Assembly (NCBI GenBank): GCA_964605775.1
Contig: CAZSDU010000012.1
Location: 15,237 to 79,236, forward strand
Origin: CAZSDU01 sp964605775
GTDB lineage: Bacteria > Bacteroidota > Bacteroidia > Bacteroidales > FEN-979
Direction of reading: 5' to 3'
DNA: 64,000 nt
A program made the position numbers and the translations under genes. The notes under the pieces are model-generated. The model was not told the origin of the DNA and did no database searches. It saw only the letters and a list, made by a program, of their open reading frames with translations. Each line of letters starts with the position of its first letter. The stretch's first letter is position 1. Of the stretch, positions 9,311 to 18,287 are shown piece after piece.

Positions 9311-10294
9311 ATGAAGGAATATCAGAATTACGGATCAAAAGACACCCGGTCAGGGTTTGGCGCAGCACTGCTTGAACTGGGAAAATCCAATTCCCAGGTA
9401 GTAGCCTTATGTGCTGACCTGACAGGGTCATTAAAGATGGATGCTTTTGCCAATGCTTTCCCCGAGCGGTTTTTTCAGGTTGGTATTGCTGAAGCAAACA
9501 TGATGGGTATGGCAGCCGGATTTACGATTGGAGGGAAAATACCCTTTACGGGAACTTTTGCCAATTTCTCTACGGCCAGGGTGTACGACCAGATACGTCA
9601 GTCCATTGCCTATTCAAACAAGAATGTCAAGGTCTGTGCCTCTCATGCCGGGATCAGTCTTGGCGAAGACGGGGCTACCCACCAGTGCATCGAAGATATG
9701 GGGATGATGAAGATGCTGGCGAATATGGTAGTGATCAATCCCTGTGATTTCAACCAGACCAGAGCGGCCACCTTAGCCATAGCCGATTATATCGGCCCCG
9801 TTTATTTACGGTTTGGCCGTCCCAAGGTACCAAATTTCATAGATCCGGAAATGAAATTTATAATCGGGAAGGCGATCTTGTTAAATGAAGGAAGCGATGT
9901 TTCCATTTTTGCAACAGGGCATATGGTCTGGAAGGCACTGGAAGCAGGTAAACTTCTCGAACAGCAAGGCATCTCCGCTGAAATCATCAACCTTCATACC
10001 ATTAAACCCCTGGATGAGGAAGCTGTTCTGGCCTCCGTGAGAAAGACGGGTTGCGTTGTTTCTGCCGAAGAGCATATGCGGAACGGGGGTCTGGGCGATT
10101 CCATTGCGCAACTGCTTTCCCTAAAATATCCGACACCCATGGAAATGGTCGCGGTCAATGACCGTTTCGGTGAAAGTGGTAAACCTGATGAGCTGATGAA
10201 AAAATATGGTCTTGATACTACTGATATTGTGAAATCGGCACTTGAAGTGATCAAACATAAAGGCAACTTGACCTTTTCGACCCCTAAAGCATAG
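9311..10294 (+). CDS. Transketolase, C-terminal subunit
   Basis: A 327-residue partner of the 7014-7859 product. It contains the pyrimidine-binding domain with catalytic Glu61 in GIAEANMMGMAAG and the transketolase C-terminal domain (about 195-315). The motif CASHAGISLGEDGATHQ is typical of split transketolases and DXS relatives. The start ATG is 3 nt after the VWA stop, indicating one operon. Its 3' end overlaps the convergent KUP gene by 11 bp. Confidence 0.93.
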   Translation: MKEYQNYGSKDTRSGFGAALLELGKSNSQVVALCADLTGSLKMDAFANAFPERFFQVGIAEANMMGMAAGFTIGGKIPFTGTFANFSTARVYDQIRQSIAYSNKNVKVCASHAGISLGEDGATHQCIEDMGMMKMLANMVVINPCDFNQTRAATLAIADYIGPVYLRFGRPKVPNFIDPEMKFIIGKAILLNEGSDVSIFATGHMVWKALEAGKLLEQQGISAEIINLHTIKPLDEEAVLASVRKTGCVVSAEEHMRNGGLGDSIAQLLSLKYPTPMEMVAVNDRFGESGKPDELMKKYGLDTTDIVKSALEVIKHKGNLTFSTPKA

Positions 10295-12245
10295 TTTGAT
10301 TGTCTCTGGTTAGTAAAATCGGTATCTCCTTGTCGATATAGAGCGGTACCGTTTCTATGGTCACATTGCTGGTATCCAGCCCCAGTGCCCTGACTTCTGT
10401 AATCCCGAATTGTTTGAAAATGGCATAAAGATCCATGATGAATTGTTCCCTGGGCGGAAAATCGAAATCATAGTTCTGGATACGGTCGATTACAACGAAA
10501 CGGAAATCGCTAAGGACATGATATTTTCGAAGGGACTCATAATGACTAAGCATATCGATCTCATGGTTATGGCTCATTTCATCGAGAACCTGACGGAAGA
10601 AGAGATTTACCCGGGGTTGAACCTTGAATCCGATCTTGAAATCTACTTTGATTATTACGCCTTCATTCAATTTGGTGACCTTATACTCCAGCACATGGGG
10701 TTCATCAAGGATGTCGACATGCAAGAGCCAATAGGTATCTGCTCTTTTGGGTTGCTTGTTGAGTATTGAATAAATGATTTTCGATTCGATATCGGTGATC
10801 TTATTGGCTTTGGTAAGGAACACAAGATTGGTTGCGTATTTTGGTATGGATTCGTCTTTGCTGAGTTCCCTCAGGATATCAAAATAATTTTCTATCCTGA
10901 TAAATTCAATAAAACTGTTTTTAATTTTTCGTCCATGGAACCAGATGTACATGATAACGAACAGAATACTTCCAATAAAAATGGTGATATATCCACCATA
11001 CAGGAATTTATTCAGATTGGCAACCAGAAATGATCCCTCAATGAAAAGGTAAACCATTAAGAACAGGACGAGAAGATATTTCGGAACGTGTTTGTAATAA
11101 AGATATACGCCTAGCAAAACAGTGGTCATCAGCATGGTGATATTGATGGTCAGACCATAGGCTGCCTCCATATTGGCTGATTTCTGAAAGAAGAGTACCA
11201 CACCGATACAGCAGGCATAGAGGATCCAGTTGATACTGGAAATATACATCTGACCTTTGATGTTGGTAGGGTAATTGATTTTAACCTTGGGCCAGAAGTT
11301 CAATGAAATCGCTTCACTGATCAGGGTAAAAGAACTGGTGATCATAGCTTGGCTCGCGATAATGGCGGCAATGGTCGCAAGGGCAATTCCGAATATTAAA
11401 AACCAGGAAGGCATAATGGCAAAGAAAGGATTGGTCCATTCCGTCATATAATCCGGATTCATTAGAATCCATGCTCCCTGGCCGAAATAGTTAAGTAGCA
11501 GGCTGACTTTCACGAAGCCCCATGTCACACGGATATTTTTCCGCCCGCAATGACCCAGGTCAGAATACAGTGCATCGGCTCCGGTTGTACATAAAAATAC
11601 GGCTCCCAGCAGGATGAACCCATGGGGATACTGGGTGAGAAAATTGAAGGCATAGACCGGGTTAACCGCGTATAAAATTTTAGGGAACTGAAGAAGTTGA
11701 ATAGTTCCAAGGATGCCCAGCATGGAAAACCATAGAAACATAATTGGCCCGAAAGATTTTCCGATCATCTTGGTGCCGAATTTCTGGATAATGAAAAGCA
11801 GGGTGATGATCATTAAAGCAATGGGAACAACAGGTATCCGTGGATTTTTGATGAGGATACCCTCCACCGAGGAGACAATGGTGATGGCCGGTGTGATAAT
11901 GCTATCGGCCAGCAGGGTACAACCTCCGATAATGGCAAACAGGTATGCCCATTTAGCGCGTTTCCGGATGAGTGCAAAGAGGGAGAAAATGCCTCCTTCC
12001 CCCTTGTTATCTGCACGCAGGGTAATAATGATGTATTTCAGACTGGTCTGAATAGTCAGGGTCCAGAAAATACAGGAGAGGCCACCCAGGATATATTCGG
12101 GAGTTATGAGATCACCTCCGGCAACGATGGCCCTCATCACATACAATGGCGAGGTGCCGATATCCCCAAAAACAATCCCCAGGGTGACAATCAGGCCGGC
12201 TGGGGTAAGCTTCTGAATATAATTCTTATTCCTCGATGTGGTCAT
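10284..12245 (-). CDS. kup: KUP/HAK/KT family potassium uptake transporter
   Basis: A 653-residue inner-membrane potassium transporter, probably proton-coupled. The N-terminal signature GIVFGDIGTSPLYVM is diagnostic, followed by about twelve transmembrane helices to residue about 455, including SALYSDLGHCG-like family sequence (DALYSDLGHCGRKNI) and a roughly 200-residue cytoplasmic C-terminal domain. It overlaps the upstream DedA gene by 20 bp and probably forms one unit with it and the antiporter, a set suited to ion and pH homeostasis. Length and topology are normal for the family. Confidence 0.93.
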   Translation of the reverse strand: MTTSRNKNYIQKLTPAGLIVTLGIVFGDIGTSPLYVMRAIVAGGDLITPEYILGGLSCIFWTLTIQTSLKYIIITLRADNKGEGGIFSLFALIRKRAKWAYLFAIIGGCTLLADSIITPAITIVSSVEGILIKNPRIPVVPIALMIITLLFIIQKFGTKMIGKSFGPIMFLWFSMLGILGTIQLLQFPKILYAVNPVYAFNFLTQYPHGFILLGAVFLCTTGADALYSDLGHCGRKNIRVTWGFVKVSLLLNYFGQGAWILMNPDYMTEWTNPFFAIMPSWFLIFGIALATIAAIIASQAMITSSFTLISEAISLNFWPKVKINYPTNIKGQMYISSINWILYACCIGVVLFFQKSANMEAAYGLTINITMLMTTVLLGVYLYYKHVPKYLLVLFLMVYLFIEGSFLVANLNKFLYGGYITIFIGSILFVIMYIWFHGRKIKNSFIEFIRIENYFDILRELSKDESIPKYATNLVFLTKANKITDIESKIIYSILNKQPKRADTYWLLHVDILDEPHVLEYKVTKLNEGVIIKVDFKIGFKVQPRVNLFFRQVLDEMSHNHEIDMLSHYESLRKYHVLSDFRFVVIDRIQNYDFDFPPREQFIMDLYAIFKQFGITEVRALGLDTSNVTIETVPLYIDKEIPILLTRDNQTML

Positions 12246-12903
12246 CTGTTTGTTTGTTTTTCTTTTTTCCGACCCACTGTCTGATAATGGTGATAATCAT
12301 AGGCAAAAGAGATACAAAGATAATCCCCAGGATGGCAATAGTAAAATTATTTTTAACAATTTCCAGATTTCCGAAATAATAACCGGTCAGACAAAAGAAT
12401 ACTACCCAGATGATATTACCGGCAATACTGAAGCTGAGGAATCTTATATAATACATGGTTCCCACCCCAGCAACAAAGGGCGCAAAAGTCCGGATGATGG
12501 GCATGAAACGGGCGAGGATCAGGGTCTTTCCTCCATGCTTTTCATAAAAAGAATGCGTTTTATCGAGGTAATCCCGTTTGATCAGGCGGTAATTTTTTTC
12601 ATATACTTTTTTCCCGATCAGCCTGCCGATAAAGTAGTTGGTATTGTCGCCCAAAAAAGCAGCTAGGATCATCAGCAGCATCAACGGGATAATGCTGAGG
12701 GGATTTCCATCCATGGCAGCAATGGTTCCTGCAGCAAACAACAGGGAATCCCCGGGTAAGAAAGGAGTCACTACCAGACCGGTTTCCATAAAGATAATGG
12801 TAAATAAAATGAGGTAGGTCCAAACCTGATAGTTACTGACGATTTCAAACAGGTGTTTGTCAATATGAAGGACAAAATCAATAAAATAAGAGATTATTTC
12901 CAT
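12226..12903 (-). CDS. DedA family membrane protein
   Basis: A 225-residue polytopic inner-membrane protein. FLPGDSLLFAAG and ARFMPIIRTFAPFVAG are the two conserved DedA (SNARE-associated/VTT) motifs, the second containing the essential arginine in a re-entrant region. Members are linked to undecaprenyl-phosphate or phospholipid translocation and to proton-motive-force maintenance. Its last 20 bp overlap the KUP gene and it starts 22 nt after the antiporter stop, so the three are likely co-transcribed. Confidence 0.9.
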   Translation of the reverse strand: MEIISYFIDFVLHIDKHLFEIVSNYQVWTYLILFTIIFMETGLVVTPFLPGDSLLFAAGTIAAMDGNPLSIIPLMLLMILAAFLGDNTNYFIGRLIGKKVYEKNYRLIKRDYLDKTHSFYEKHGGKTLILARFMPIIRTFAPFVAGVGTMYYIRFLSFSIAGNIIWVVFFCLTGYYFGNLEIVKNNFTIAILGIIFVSLLPMIITIIRQWVGKKKNKQTDDHIEE

Positions 12904-12925
12904 AACAGCATAAGAATTGGTTCAT

Positions 12926-14155
12926 TCATCTATTTTTTTCAATCCAGTGAAAAGCATTTTTTAACATGACAGGGGTGATGATCGTGGTCAGCAATGCCAT
13001 CAGCACAAGAATGGAAAACATGGAAATATCAATAAAGCCTTTTTGAAGAGCTATATTGGCAATGACCAGTTCCATAATCCCTCTGGCGTTCAGTCCGAGA
13101 CCTATCGTAATGGCTTTTGCATTGTTGAATCCTGCCATCTTTCCTCCGAAATAACCTCCGAAAATCTTGCTGATAAATGAGGCCATGAGGACAACGGTGA
13201 GCAAAAATAAATCATTCAGTGCATGCAGACTGAACGAAATGCCCATCGTGGCAAAGAAAATGGGAGATAAAAAACCCATGGTGATTCCGGATGCAGAACG
13301 TTTCGCCTGTTCAAAATCACTTCCGGAAAACATGCTTCTTGGCAATAAAATAGCGCCGAAAAATGCCCCCACAACGAAATGCAGTCCCAGTAATTCCGCA
13401 ATGCTCGAGAATACCAGTACAAATAAAATTACCATGGCAAACAACGATTCCTTCCCCCTGAGAAAATGCATAAATTTATTCATTTCCGGCCTGATGACAT
13501 TGACTTTCGATTTTGCAAGCCGAAACAGATAATAAGCCAGAATAAAAATGCTGATGAATAACAGGAATTTTAAAATGGTCAGCAGAATGGATAAGGTAAG
13601 ATCACCCAGGTTGTGGGTGGTGTGATTGAAATCAAGGATAATACCCAGGATCAGCAGAGAGACAATGTCATTGAAAATGGCAGCAGATATAATGCGTTGA
13701 CCGATATCCGTATTTAACCGGCCGATATCTATCAGGATCCTGATACTGACGGGCAGGGCCGTGATGGCGATACACAGTCCGAGAAACATGGAAAAAGTAT
13801 AGGTGAAATGAAATCCCAATCCGATGAAGAATCCGCTGACAAAAGGGATAATAAAACCAAGCAAAGCGATCCAGATATGTCTTCCCCGGATGGAGTTGCG
13901 GATCTCTTCCACTTCAATCTCCATTCCGGCCAGTACAATGAGCATAAAAACACCCAATTCTGCAATAACTTTCAGATCTCCCACACCGGGAATGATATTG
14001 AACAGAGAGGGACCCAGAATGACCCCGGCAAGTACTTCCCCAATCATAGCGGGTTGGCCAAAACGTTCCAGCATTTCACCCATCACTTTTGCAGTCAATA
14101 ACAGTATTAGCAAACTGACGACAAAAGGGAGCTGTGTGTGTGCTACATGAAACAT
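12926..14155 (-). CDS. Cation:proton antiporter (CPA2 / Na+/H+ exchanger family)
   Basis: A 409-residue protein with about twelve transmembrane helices and no C-terminal RCK/TrkA domain. It starts with the family sequence GEMLERFGQPAMIGEVLAG, and aspartate-containing core helices (AAIFNDIVSLL) correspond to the ion-binding region. Sodium or potassium specificity cannot be decided. First gene of the antiporter-DedA-KUP unit. A minus-strand TACTTTTG box lies at 14179-14186, 23 nt before the ATG. Confidence 0.9.
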   Translation of the reverse strand: MFHVAHTQLPFVVSLLILLLTAKVMGEMLERFGQPAMIGEVLAGVILGPSLFNIIPGVGDLKVIAELGVFMLIVLAGMEIEVEEIRNSIRGRHIWIALLGFIIPFVSGFFIGLGFHFTYTFSMFLGLCIAITALPVSIRILIDIGRLNTDIGQRIISAAIFNDIVSLLILGIILDFNHTTHNLGDLTLSILLTILKFLLFISIFILAYYLFRLAKSKVNVIRPEMNKFMHFLRGKESLFAMVILFVLVFSSIAELLGLHFVVGAFFGAILLPRSMFSGSDFEQAKRSASGITMGFLSPIFFATMGISFSLHALNDLFLLTVVLMASFISKIFGGYFGGKMAGFNNAKAITIGLGLNARGIMELVIANIALQKGFIDISMFSILVLMALLTTIITPVMLKNAFHWIEKNR

Positions 14156-14178
14156 GGGGGAATTATCTTAAGCGGATT

Positions 14179-14186
14179 CAAAAGTA
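14179..14186 (-). promoter_or_regulatory. -7 box for the antiporter operon
   Basis: Minus-strand TACTTTTG, exact TAnnTTTG match, 23 nt from the antiporter ATG. It forms a divergent pair with the plus-strand box at 14224-14231. Confidence 0.42.
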
Positions 14187-14223
14187 ATGCATTTCCGTGA
14201 ACTGACATCAACCACAGAAAAGT

Positions 14224-14231
14224 TAACTTTG
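14224..14231 (+). promoter_or_regulatory. -7 box for pnuC
   Basis: TAACTTTG matches TAnnTTTG. It ends only 5 nt before the ATG at 14237, so a transcript starting about 7 nt downstream would have almost no leader. Confidence 0.42.
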
Positions 14232-14236
14232 CAGGC

Positions 14237-14833
14237 ATGGATCTGACTGCTCCTTTCCAGTTCGCTTTTGTACAAACCTCACCTATTGAGCTGTTCGCCG
14301 TGTTTTGCGGACTGATCAGCGTATGGTTCATGAAAAAGGAAAACACACTTGCCTTTCCTTTTGGCATAATCAATGTGCTGATCTATGTTTATATCTTTTT
14401 TCAAACCCGCTTGTATGCCAATGCCGGAATCAACGCCTTTTTTTTTATCATGAGCGTGTATGGATGGTATAACTGGACGAGAAAAGTCAGCGGAGATAAA
14501 ACGATCAGGATTTCCCAATGTTCCAGGACAGAGCTTCTGCTTAATGGTTTAGCGTTGATGGTGTTTTTCTTTTTCATCCGCTGGATTTTAACCCGTTACA
14601 CCCAAAGCCAAGTTCCTTCCTGGGACGCCTTCACAACGGCTTTCTATATGGTTGCCCAATGGTTGCTGTCGCAGAAAAAAATTGAAAACTGGATTTTATG
14701 GATAACGGCTGATACTGTCATGATTGGATTATGCATTTATGAAAAGCTTTATTTTACTGGTCTTCAGTATTTCGTATTTACCATCATCGCCAGCCTTGGA
14801 TTCCTGGAATGGCGGATTAAACTGATAAAATGA
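14237..14833 (+). CDS. pnuC: Nicotinamide riboside/mononucleotide transporter PnuC
   Basis: A 198-residue inner-membrane protein with about seven hydrophobic helices. FCGLISVWFMKKENTLAFP and the tyrosine/tryptophan-rich SVYGWYNWTRK are typical of PnuC facilitators (SWEET-like fold). PnuC imports nicotinamide riboside down its gradient and needs intracellular phosphorylation to trap it. That kinase is encoded by the next gene, whose ATG overlaps the pnuC stop by 4 bp, so the two are translationally coupled. The promoter box sits almost on the start codon. Confidence 0.92.
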   Translation: MDLTAPFQFAFVQTSPIELFAVFCGLISVWFMKKENTLAFPFGIINVLIYVYIFFQTRLYANAGINAFFFIMSVYGWYNWTRKVSGDKTIRISQCSRTELLLNGLALMVFFFFIRWILTRYTQSQVPSWDAFTTAFYMVAQWLLSQKKIENWILWITADTVMIGLCIYEKLYFTGLQYFVFTIIASLGFLEWRIKLIK

Positions 14834-15354
14834 TTCGGAAAATTGCCATTACCGGTCCGGAATCCACCGGGAAATCAATGCTTGCAGCTCAACTTGCAGT
14901 CTGCTATAAAACCTTTTGGGTACCGGAATATGCCAGGGAATATCTTGAAAACCTTGGCCATTCCTATCAGGAATCCGATATCCTGGCCATCGCGAAAGGA
15001 CAAATGAAAAATGAACAGTCAGGAATGAAGAAAGCGAATAATATACTTTTCTGTGATACAGAACCTATCGTAACAAAAATATGGAGCGAAGTGAAATTTC
15101 AGCATTGTCATCCGTGGATACTCAGGGCTGTCAGAGAAAACCCTTATGATCTTTATCTCTTATGCAATATTGACCTTCCTTGGGAATACGATCCTTTGCG
15201 GGAATGTCCTGACCGTAGGCAGTTTTTATTTGATTTGTTTGTCCATGAACTGGAAAGCACCGCAAGACCATATCGGATAATATCCGGAACTGGTATTCAT
15301 AGGATGAATAATGCGATGAATGCAATTGATCAATTATTTCATGCAAATGCTTAA
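14830..15354 (+). CDS. NadR-type AAA ATPase / ribosylnicotinamide kinase
   Basis: A 174-residue P-loop protein with Walker A GPESTGKS (9-16) and the NadR C-terminal-domain signature VPEYAREYLE. It corresponds to the ribosylnicotinamide kinase part of NadR alone, lacking the DNA-binding and NMN adenylyltransferase domains. Expected reaction: nicotinamide riboside + ATP to NMN in the cytosol, trapping vitamin imported by PnuC. The 4-bp overlap with pnuC strongly supports this pairing. Confidence 0.88.
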   Translation: MIRKIAITGPESTGKSMLAAQLAVCYKTFWVPEYAREYLENLGHSYQESDILAIAKGQMKNEQSGMKKANNILFCDTEPIVTKIWSEVKFQHCHPWILRAVRENPYDLYLLCNIDLPWEYDPLRECPDRRQFLFDLFVHELESTARPYRIISGTGIHRMNNAMNAIDQLFHANA

Positions 15355-15359
15355 TTTTG
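15352..15359 (+). promoter_or_regulatory. Candidate -7 box for the glycan operon
   Basis: TAATTTTG overlaps the stop codon of the kinase gene and lies 25 nt before the TTG start at 15385. It fits TAnnTTTG, but A/T-rich context makes chance matches likely. Confidence 0.3.
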
Positions 15360-15384
15360 GATTTTCTCCCATATTATAAAGGTC

Positions 15385-16554
15385 TTGGATAACAACATTC
15401 GCGTCTTGTTCCTTCCTCGCTGGTACCCTCATCGCCAGGATCCCATGCCCGGTTTGTTTATTCAGCGTCAGGCGGAATCCCTGACTTCTTTTTGTGATGT
15501 TGCTGTACTGTATGTTCAGGCCGAAAAGGATTGTCCGAATAAAATTGAAGCTGAATTTGCAGAGGAAAATAAGGTCAGGGTGCTTAGGGTATATTATCAG
15601 TCCTCATTGTCGAAGTCGGAGTTGCTTAGAAAAATATTTGATTTTTACAGGTTTTACAAGGTTTTATTCAGGAGTTTAAAGAGCATTAGTGGATTTCAAC
15701 CCGATCTCATCCATGCCCATATATTGACACGGATGGGATGGATGGCCATGCGGATCGCCATAAAAAGAAATATACCCTACCTGATTTCTGAGCATTGGTC
15801 CAGGTATTTTCAGGAAAATTTGAAGTTCAGGGGTATGCTGAAAAAGCTGCTGACACGGATTACCGTAAAAAATGCTGCTGCTGTGCTTGTGGTTTCCGAA
15901 AAGCTGAAGCAGGCGATGTGGTCCCAGGGATTGAAAAACGGACATTACCATATTGTTCCCAATATCATTGATCCGCAAGTATTTCATGTGATTCCCATGG
16001 AACATGATTCCATAAAAAAGAGAATGATCCATATTTCCTGTTTTGAGGACAGATCTAAAAATATTTCTGGATTTTTAAATGCGGTGAAGTCCCTGTGGGA
16101 GGAACGTCAGGATTTTGAATGCCTGTTAGTGGGAGAGGGGCCTGACCTTCAGGAGATGCAGGAGTATGCTTCTTTTTTAAGACTTTCTGAACATTGCGTA
16201 CGGTTTACCGGATTGATAACAGGAGAACCCTTGGTAGAGCTGATTAACCGGGCTGATTTCCTGGTGCTTTCAAGTCATTTCGAAACGTTTGGCTCGGTCG
16301 TGGTGGAAAGTTTATCCTGTGGAACCCCGGTGCTGGCTACACCGGTCGGGATAGTCCCGGAAATCATTCATGGAGGCAATGGGATGATCGCCGCTTCATC
16401 AAAGGTGGAAGATCTTACGCCATGCCTTCATCATATGCTGAATGAATGCAGAAAATACGACCGTCAGCAAATCCGGGATGGGATAGCAGAGAGATTTTCT
16501 CCTGTGACGGTAGGGAAATTATTGCAAGGAATTTATATGGAGATTCTACACTAA
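15385..16554 (+). CDS. Glycosyltransferase family 4
   Basis: A 389-residue GT-B fold retaining glycosyltransferase. The N-terminal acceptor domain begins RVLFLPRWYPHRQDPMPG, and the C-terminal donor domain carries the EX7E motif (Glu300 and Glu308 in HFETFGSVVVESL). Probably transfers a sugar to a lipid-linked glycan at the inner face of the membrane. The only start that keeps the N-terminal beta strand is TTG at 15385. It heads a set with the formyltransferase fusion and a flippase, consistent with surface polysaccharide synthesis. Sugar specificity is unknown. Confidence 0.9.
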   Translation: MDNNIRVLFLPRWYPHRQDPMPGLFIQRQAESLTSFCDVAVLYVQAEKDCPNKIEAEFAEENKVRVLRVYYQSSLSKSELLRKIFDFYRFYKVLFRSLKSISGFQPDLIHAHILTRMGWMAMRIAIKRNIPYLISEHWSRYFQENLKFRGMLKKLLTRITVKNAAAVLVVSEKLKQAMWSQGLKNGHYHIVPNIIDPQVFHVIPMEHDSIKKRMIHISCFEDRSKNISGFLNAVKSLWEERQDFECLLVGEGPDLQEMQEYASFLRLSEHCVRFTGLITGEPLVELINRADFLVLSSHFETFGSVVVESLSCGTPVLATPVGIVPEIIHGGNGMIAASSKVEDLTPCLHHMLNECRKYDRQQIRDGIAERFSPVTVGKLLQGIYMEILH

Positions 16555-16565
16555 CCACATATCAT

Positions 16566-16573
16566 TAACTTTG
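16566..16573 (+). promoter_or_regulatory. -7 box immediately before the formyltransferase-fusion gene
   Basis: TAACTTTG, exact TAnnTTTG match, ends 4 nt before the ATG at 16578. This would give an essentially leaderless transcript. Confidence 0.4.
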
Positions 16574-16577
16574 TTGA

Positions 16578-18287
16578 ATGGATCATAACGCAAATCCCGA
16601 GTCAATTTCTTTCTTTCGCTTCGGCGTCATGTGTTCCGGTACATCCTTTCAATACTGGCAGGCGGAAGCCATCAGGGAACTTTTAACCGATGGACATCAG
16701 TTATCCTTACTCATACAAGATGGAAGAAAACCAAAAAAAAATACTTTCCCGCAGAAAATAGGAAAACATCTATCTTCCCAGTGTCTTTTTCATTTTTGTC
16801 ATCGTTTTCTATTCAGGCCAGCTTCCCGGCGTTTGGTGAAGCTGAATGTAGACATTGCCGAGGTGGATTCGATTACCTGTGAGGTCGTGAAAAAGGGTCA
16901 TGCAGAATATTTTCAATCCCGGGATGTGGCGTATATCCGTTCTAAAAACCTTGATTTCATTCTCCGTTTCGGTTTTAACATCATCCATGGAGAAATTTTA
17001 TCTTCTGCCAGGTTTGGCATTTGGTCATTTCATCATGGTGATGAAAACCGTTACCGGGGTGGACCGGCAGGTTTCTGGGAAATATATTCCGGAGATCCGG
17101 TTAACGGTGCAATGCTTCAGCAACTTACTGAGACCCTTGATCACGGGGTCATCCTTAAAAAGGGATACCTGAAGACAAGCTTTCATTCTTATTCGGGTAA
17201 TCTTGACCATTTATTTTCTGTCACTTCCACCTGGCCTGCTCAGGTAGCCGGTGAGCTCCTGCATACCGGTAAGATAAAACCAGTACCTACCGTAAGCCCA
17301 GGCCCCATCTGTAAAATTCCAGATAATATCAGGATGTTGTTATTTTTACTCAGGCTGCTGAGGAACAAAATCAGTTTCTATTATCATGAATTATTTTCTG
17401 CCGAAATATGGAATGTTGGATTGATAACATCCAGCTTGGAACCCATAGCCCTGGGAATGAGAAAATTGAATCACTCAGATATAACATGGTTAAGAACCTT
17501 CGGAAGGGGAAAATACCTGGCTGACCCTTCAGGATTTGTAACTTTTGGAAAGTTGCACATTCTGGTGGAAGATTACAGTTATCGCAAGCAGAAAGCCAGT
17601 ATATCGGAAGTCATCTATGATCCTCCGAGAAACAGCTTTTCGGTGCCCATCACTACCATCGAAAACCGTAAGCATTTATCCTATCCTTTTATCGTTGAGG
17701 AGAATAAGGCCATTTACTGTATTCCGGAATCCTACCGAGAAGGGAATATCAGCCTTTACAGGCGTAATTTCTCAGAAGAAGCTTTTGTGGAGGACCGTGT
17801 CCTGGTCGAACATGTCAACGCAGTGGATCCGACACTTTTTAAATACGGTGATTACTGGTGGCTCTTCTTTACTACCAGACCTTATTCTGCCACTCATCTT
17901 CATATTTATTATTCGGATCAGTTACTGGGCGACTACCGACCGCATCTGTTGAACCCGGTCAAGATGGATATCCGTTCTTCCCGACCTGCCGGAACACCTT
18001 TTGTTTATGACGGTATGCTGTACCGCCCTGCCCAGGATTGCTCAAAGACATATGGGGGAAGAGTATCCATCAATAAAGTGCTGAAACTTACACCTGAAGA
18101 ATTTGAAGAAACAGTCAGCGGTTTTGTGGAAGCAGTAAAAGGAAGCCCATTTCCCAAAGGATTGCATACCCTGTCAAAAGCAGGTGAATATACCTTGATT
18201 GATGGGAAATGCTACCGTTTCAATTATTATCATTTTCTGAATCAGCTCAGGAGAAAATTAGCGAGACCCAGGAAAAAGGATGTTTAA
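16578..18287 (+). CDS. Formyltransferase-like / glucosamine-inositolphosphorylceramide-transferase-like fusion
   Basis: A 569-residue protein with two parts. Residues about 1-245 resemble the formyl-transferase fold: RFGFNIIHGEIL, FHHGDENRYRGG (about 151-162) and LDHGVI (Asp188) align with the active-site region of methionyl-tRNA formyltransferase, but the usual Asn of the N-x-H motif is Ser150 (S-F-H). Residues about 290-560 resemble the five-bladed N-terminal domain of glucosamine inositolphosphorylceramide transferase 1 (LADPSGFV, SYPFIVEENKAIYCIPES, DPTLFKYGDYWWLFFTT). Such pairings occur in polysaccharide loci. It may modify an amino sugar, but no activity is proven. Stop overlaps the flippase start by 8 bp. 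Confidence 0.82.
   Translation: MDHNANPESISFFRFGVMCSGTSFQYWQAEAIRELLTDGHQLSLLIQDGRKPKKNTFPQKIGKHLSSQCLFHFCHRFLFRPASRRLVKLNVDIAEVDSITCEVVKKGHAEYFQSRDVAYIRSKNLDFILRFGFNIIHGEILSSARFGIWSFHHGDENRYRGGPAGFWEIYSGDPVNGAMLQQLTETLDHGVILKKGYLKTSFHSYSGNLDHLFSVTSTWPAQVAGELLHTGKIKPVPTVSPGPICKIPDNIRMLLFLLRLLRNKISFYYHELFSAEIWNVGLITSSLEPIALGMRKLNHSDITWLRTFGRGKYLADPSGFVTFGKLHILVEDYSYRKQKASISEVIYDPPRNSFSVPITTIENRKHLSYPFIVEENKAIYCIPESYREGNISLYRRNFSEEAFVEDRVLVEHVNAVDPTLFKYGDYWWLFFTTRPYSATHLHIYYSDQLLGDYRPHLLNPVKMDIRSSRPAGTPFVYDGMLYRPAQDCSKTYGGRVSINKVLKLTPEEFEETVSGFVEAVKGSPFPKGLHTLSKAGEYTLIDGKCYRFNYYHFLNQLRRKLARPRKKDV

Noticed and set aside
12238..12666. Plus-strand frame opposite the DedA gene
   Set aside because: Antisense shadow with no start signal; the DedA frame has clear family motifs.
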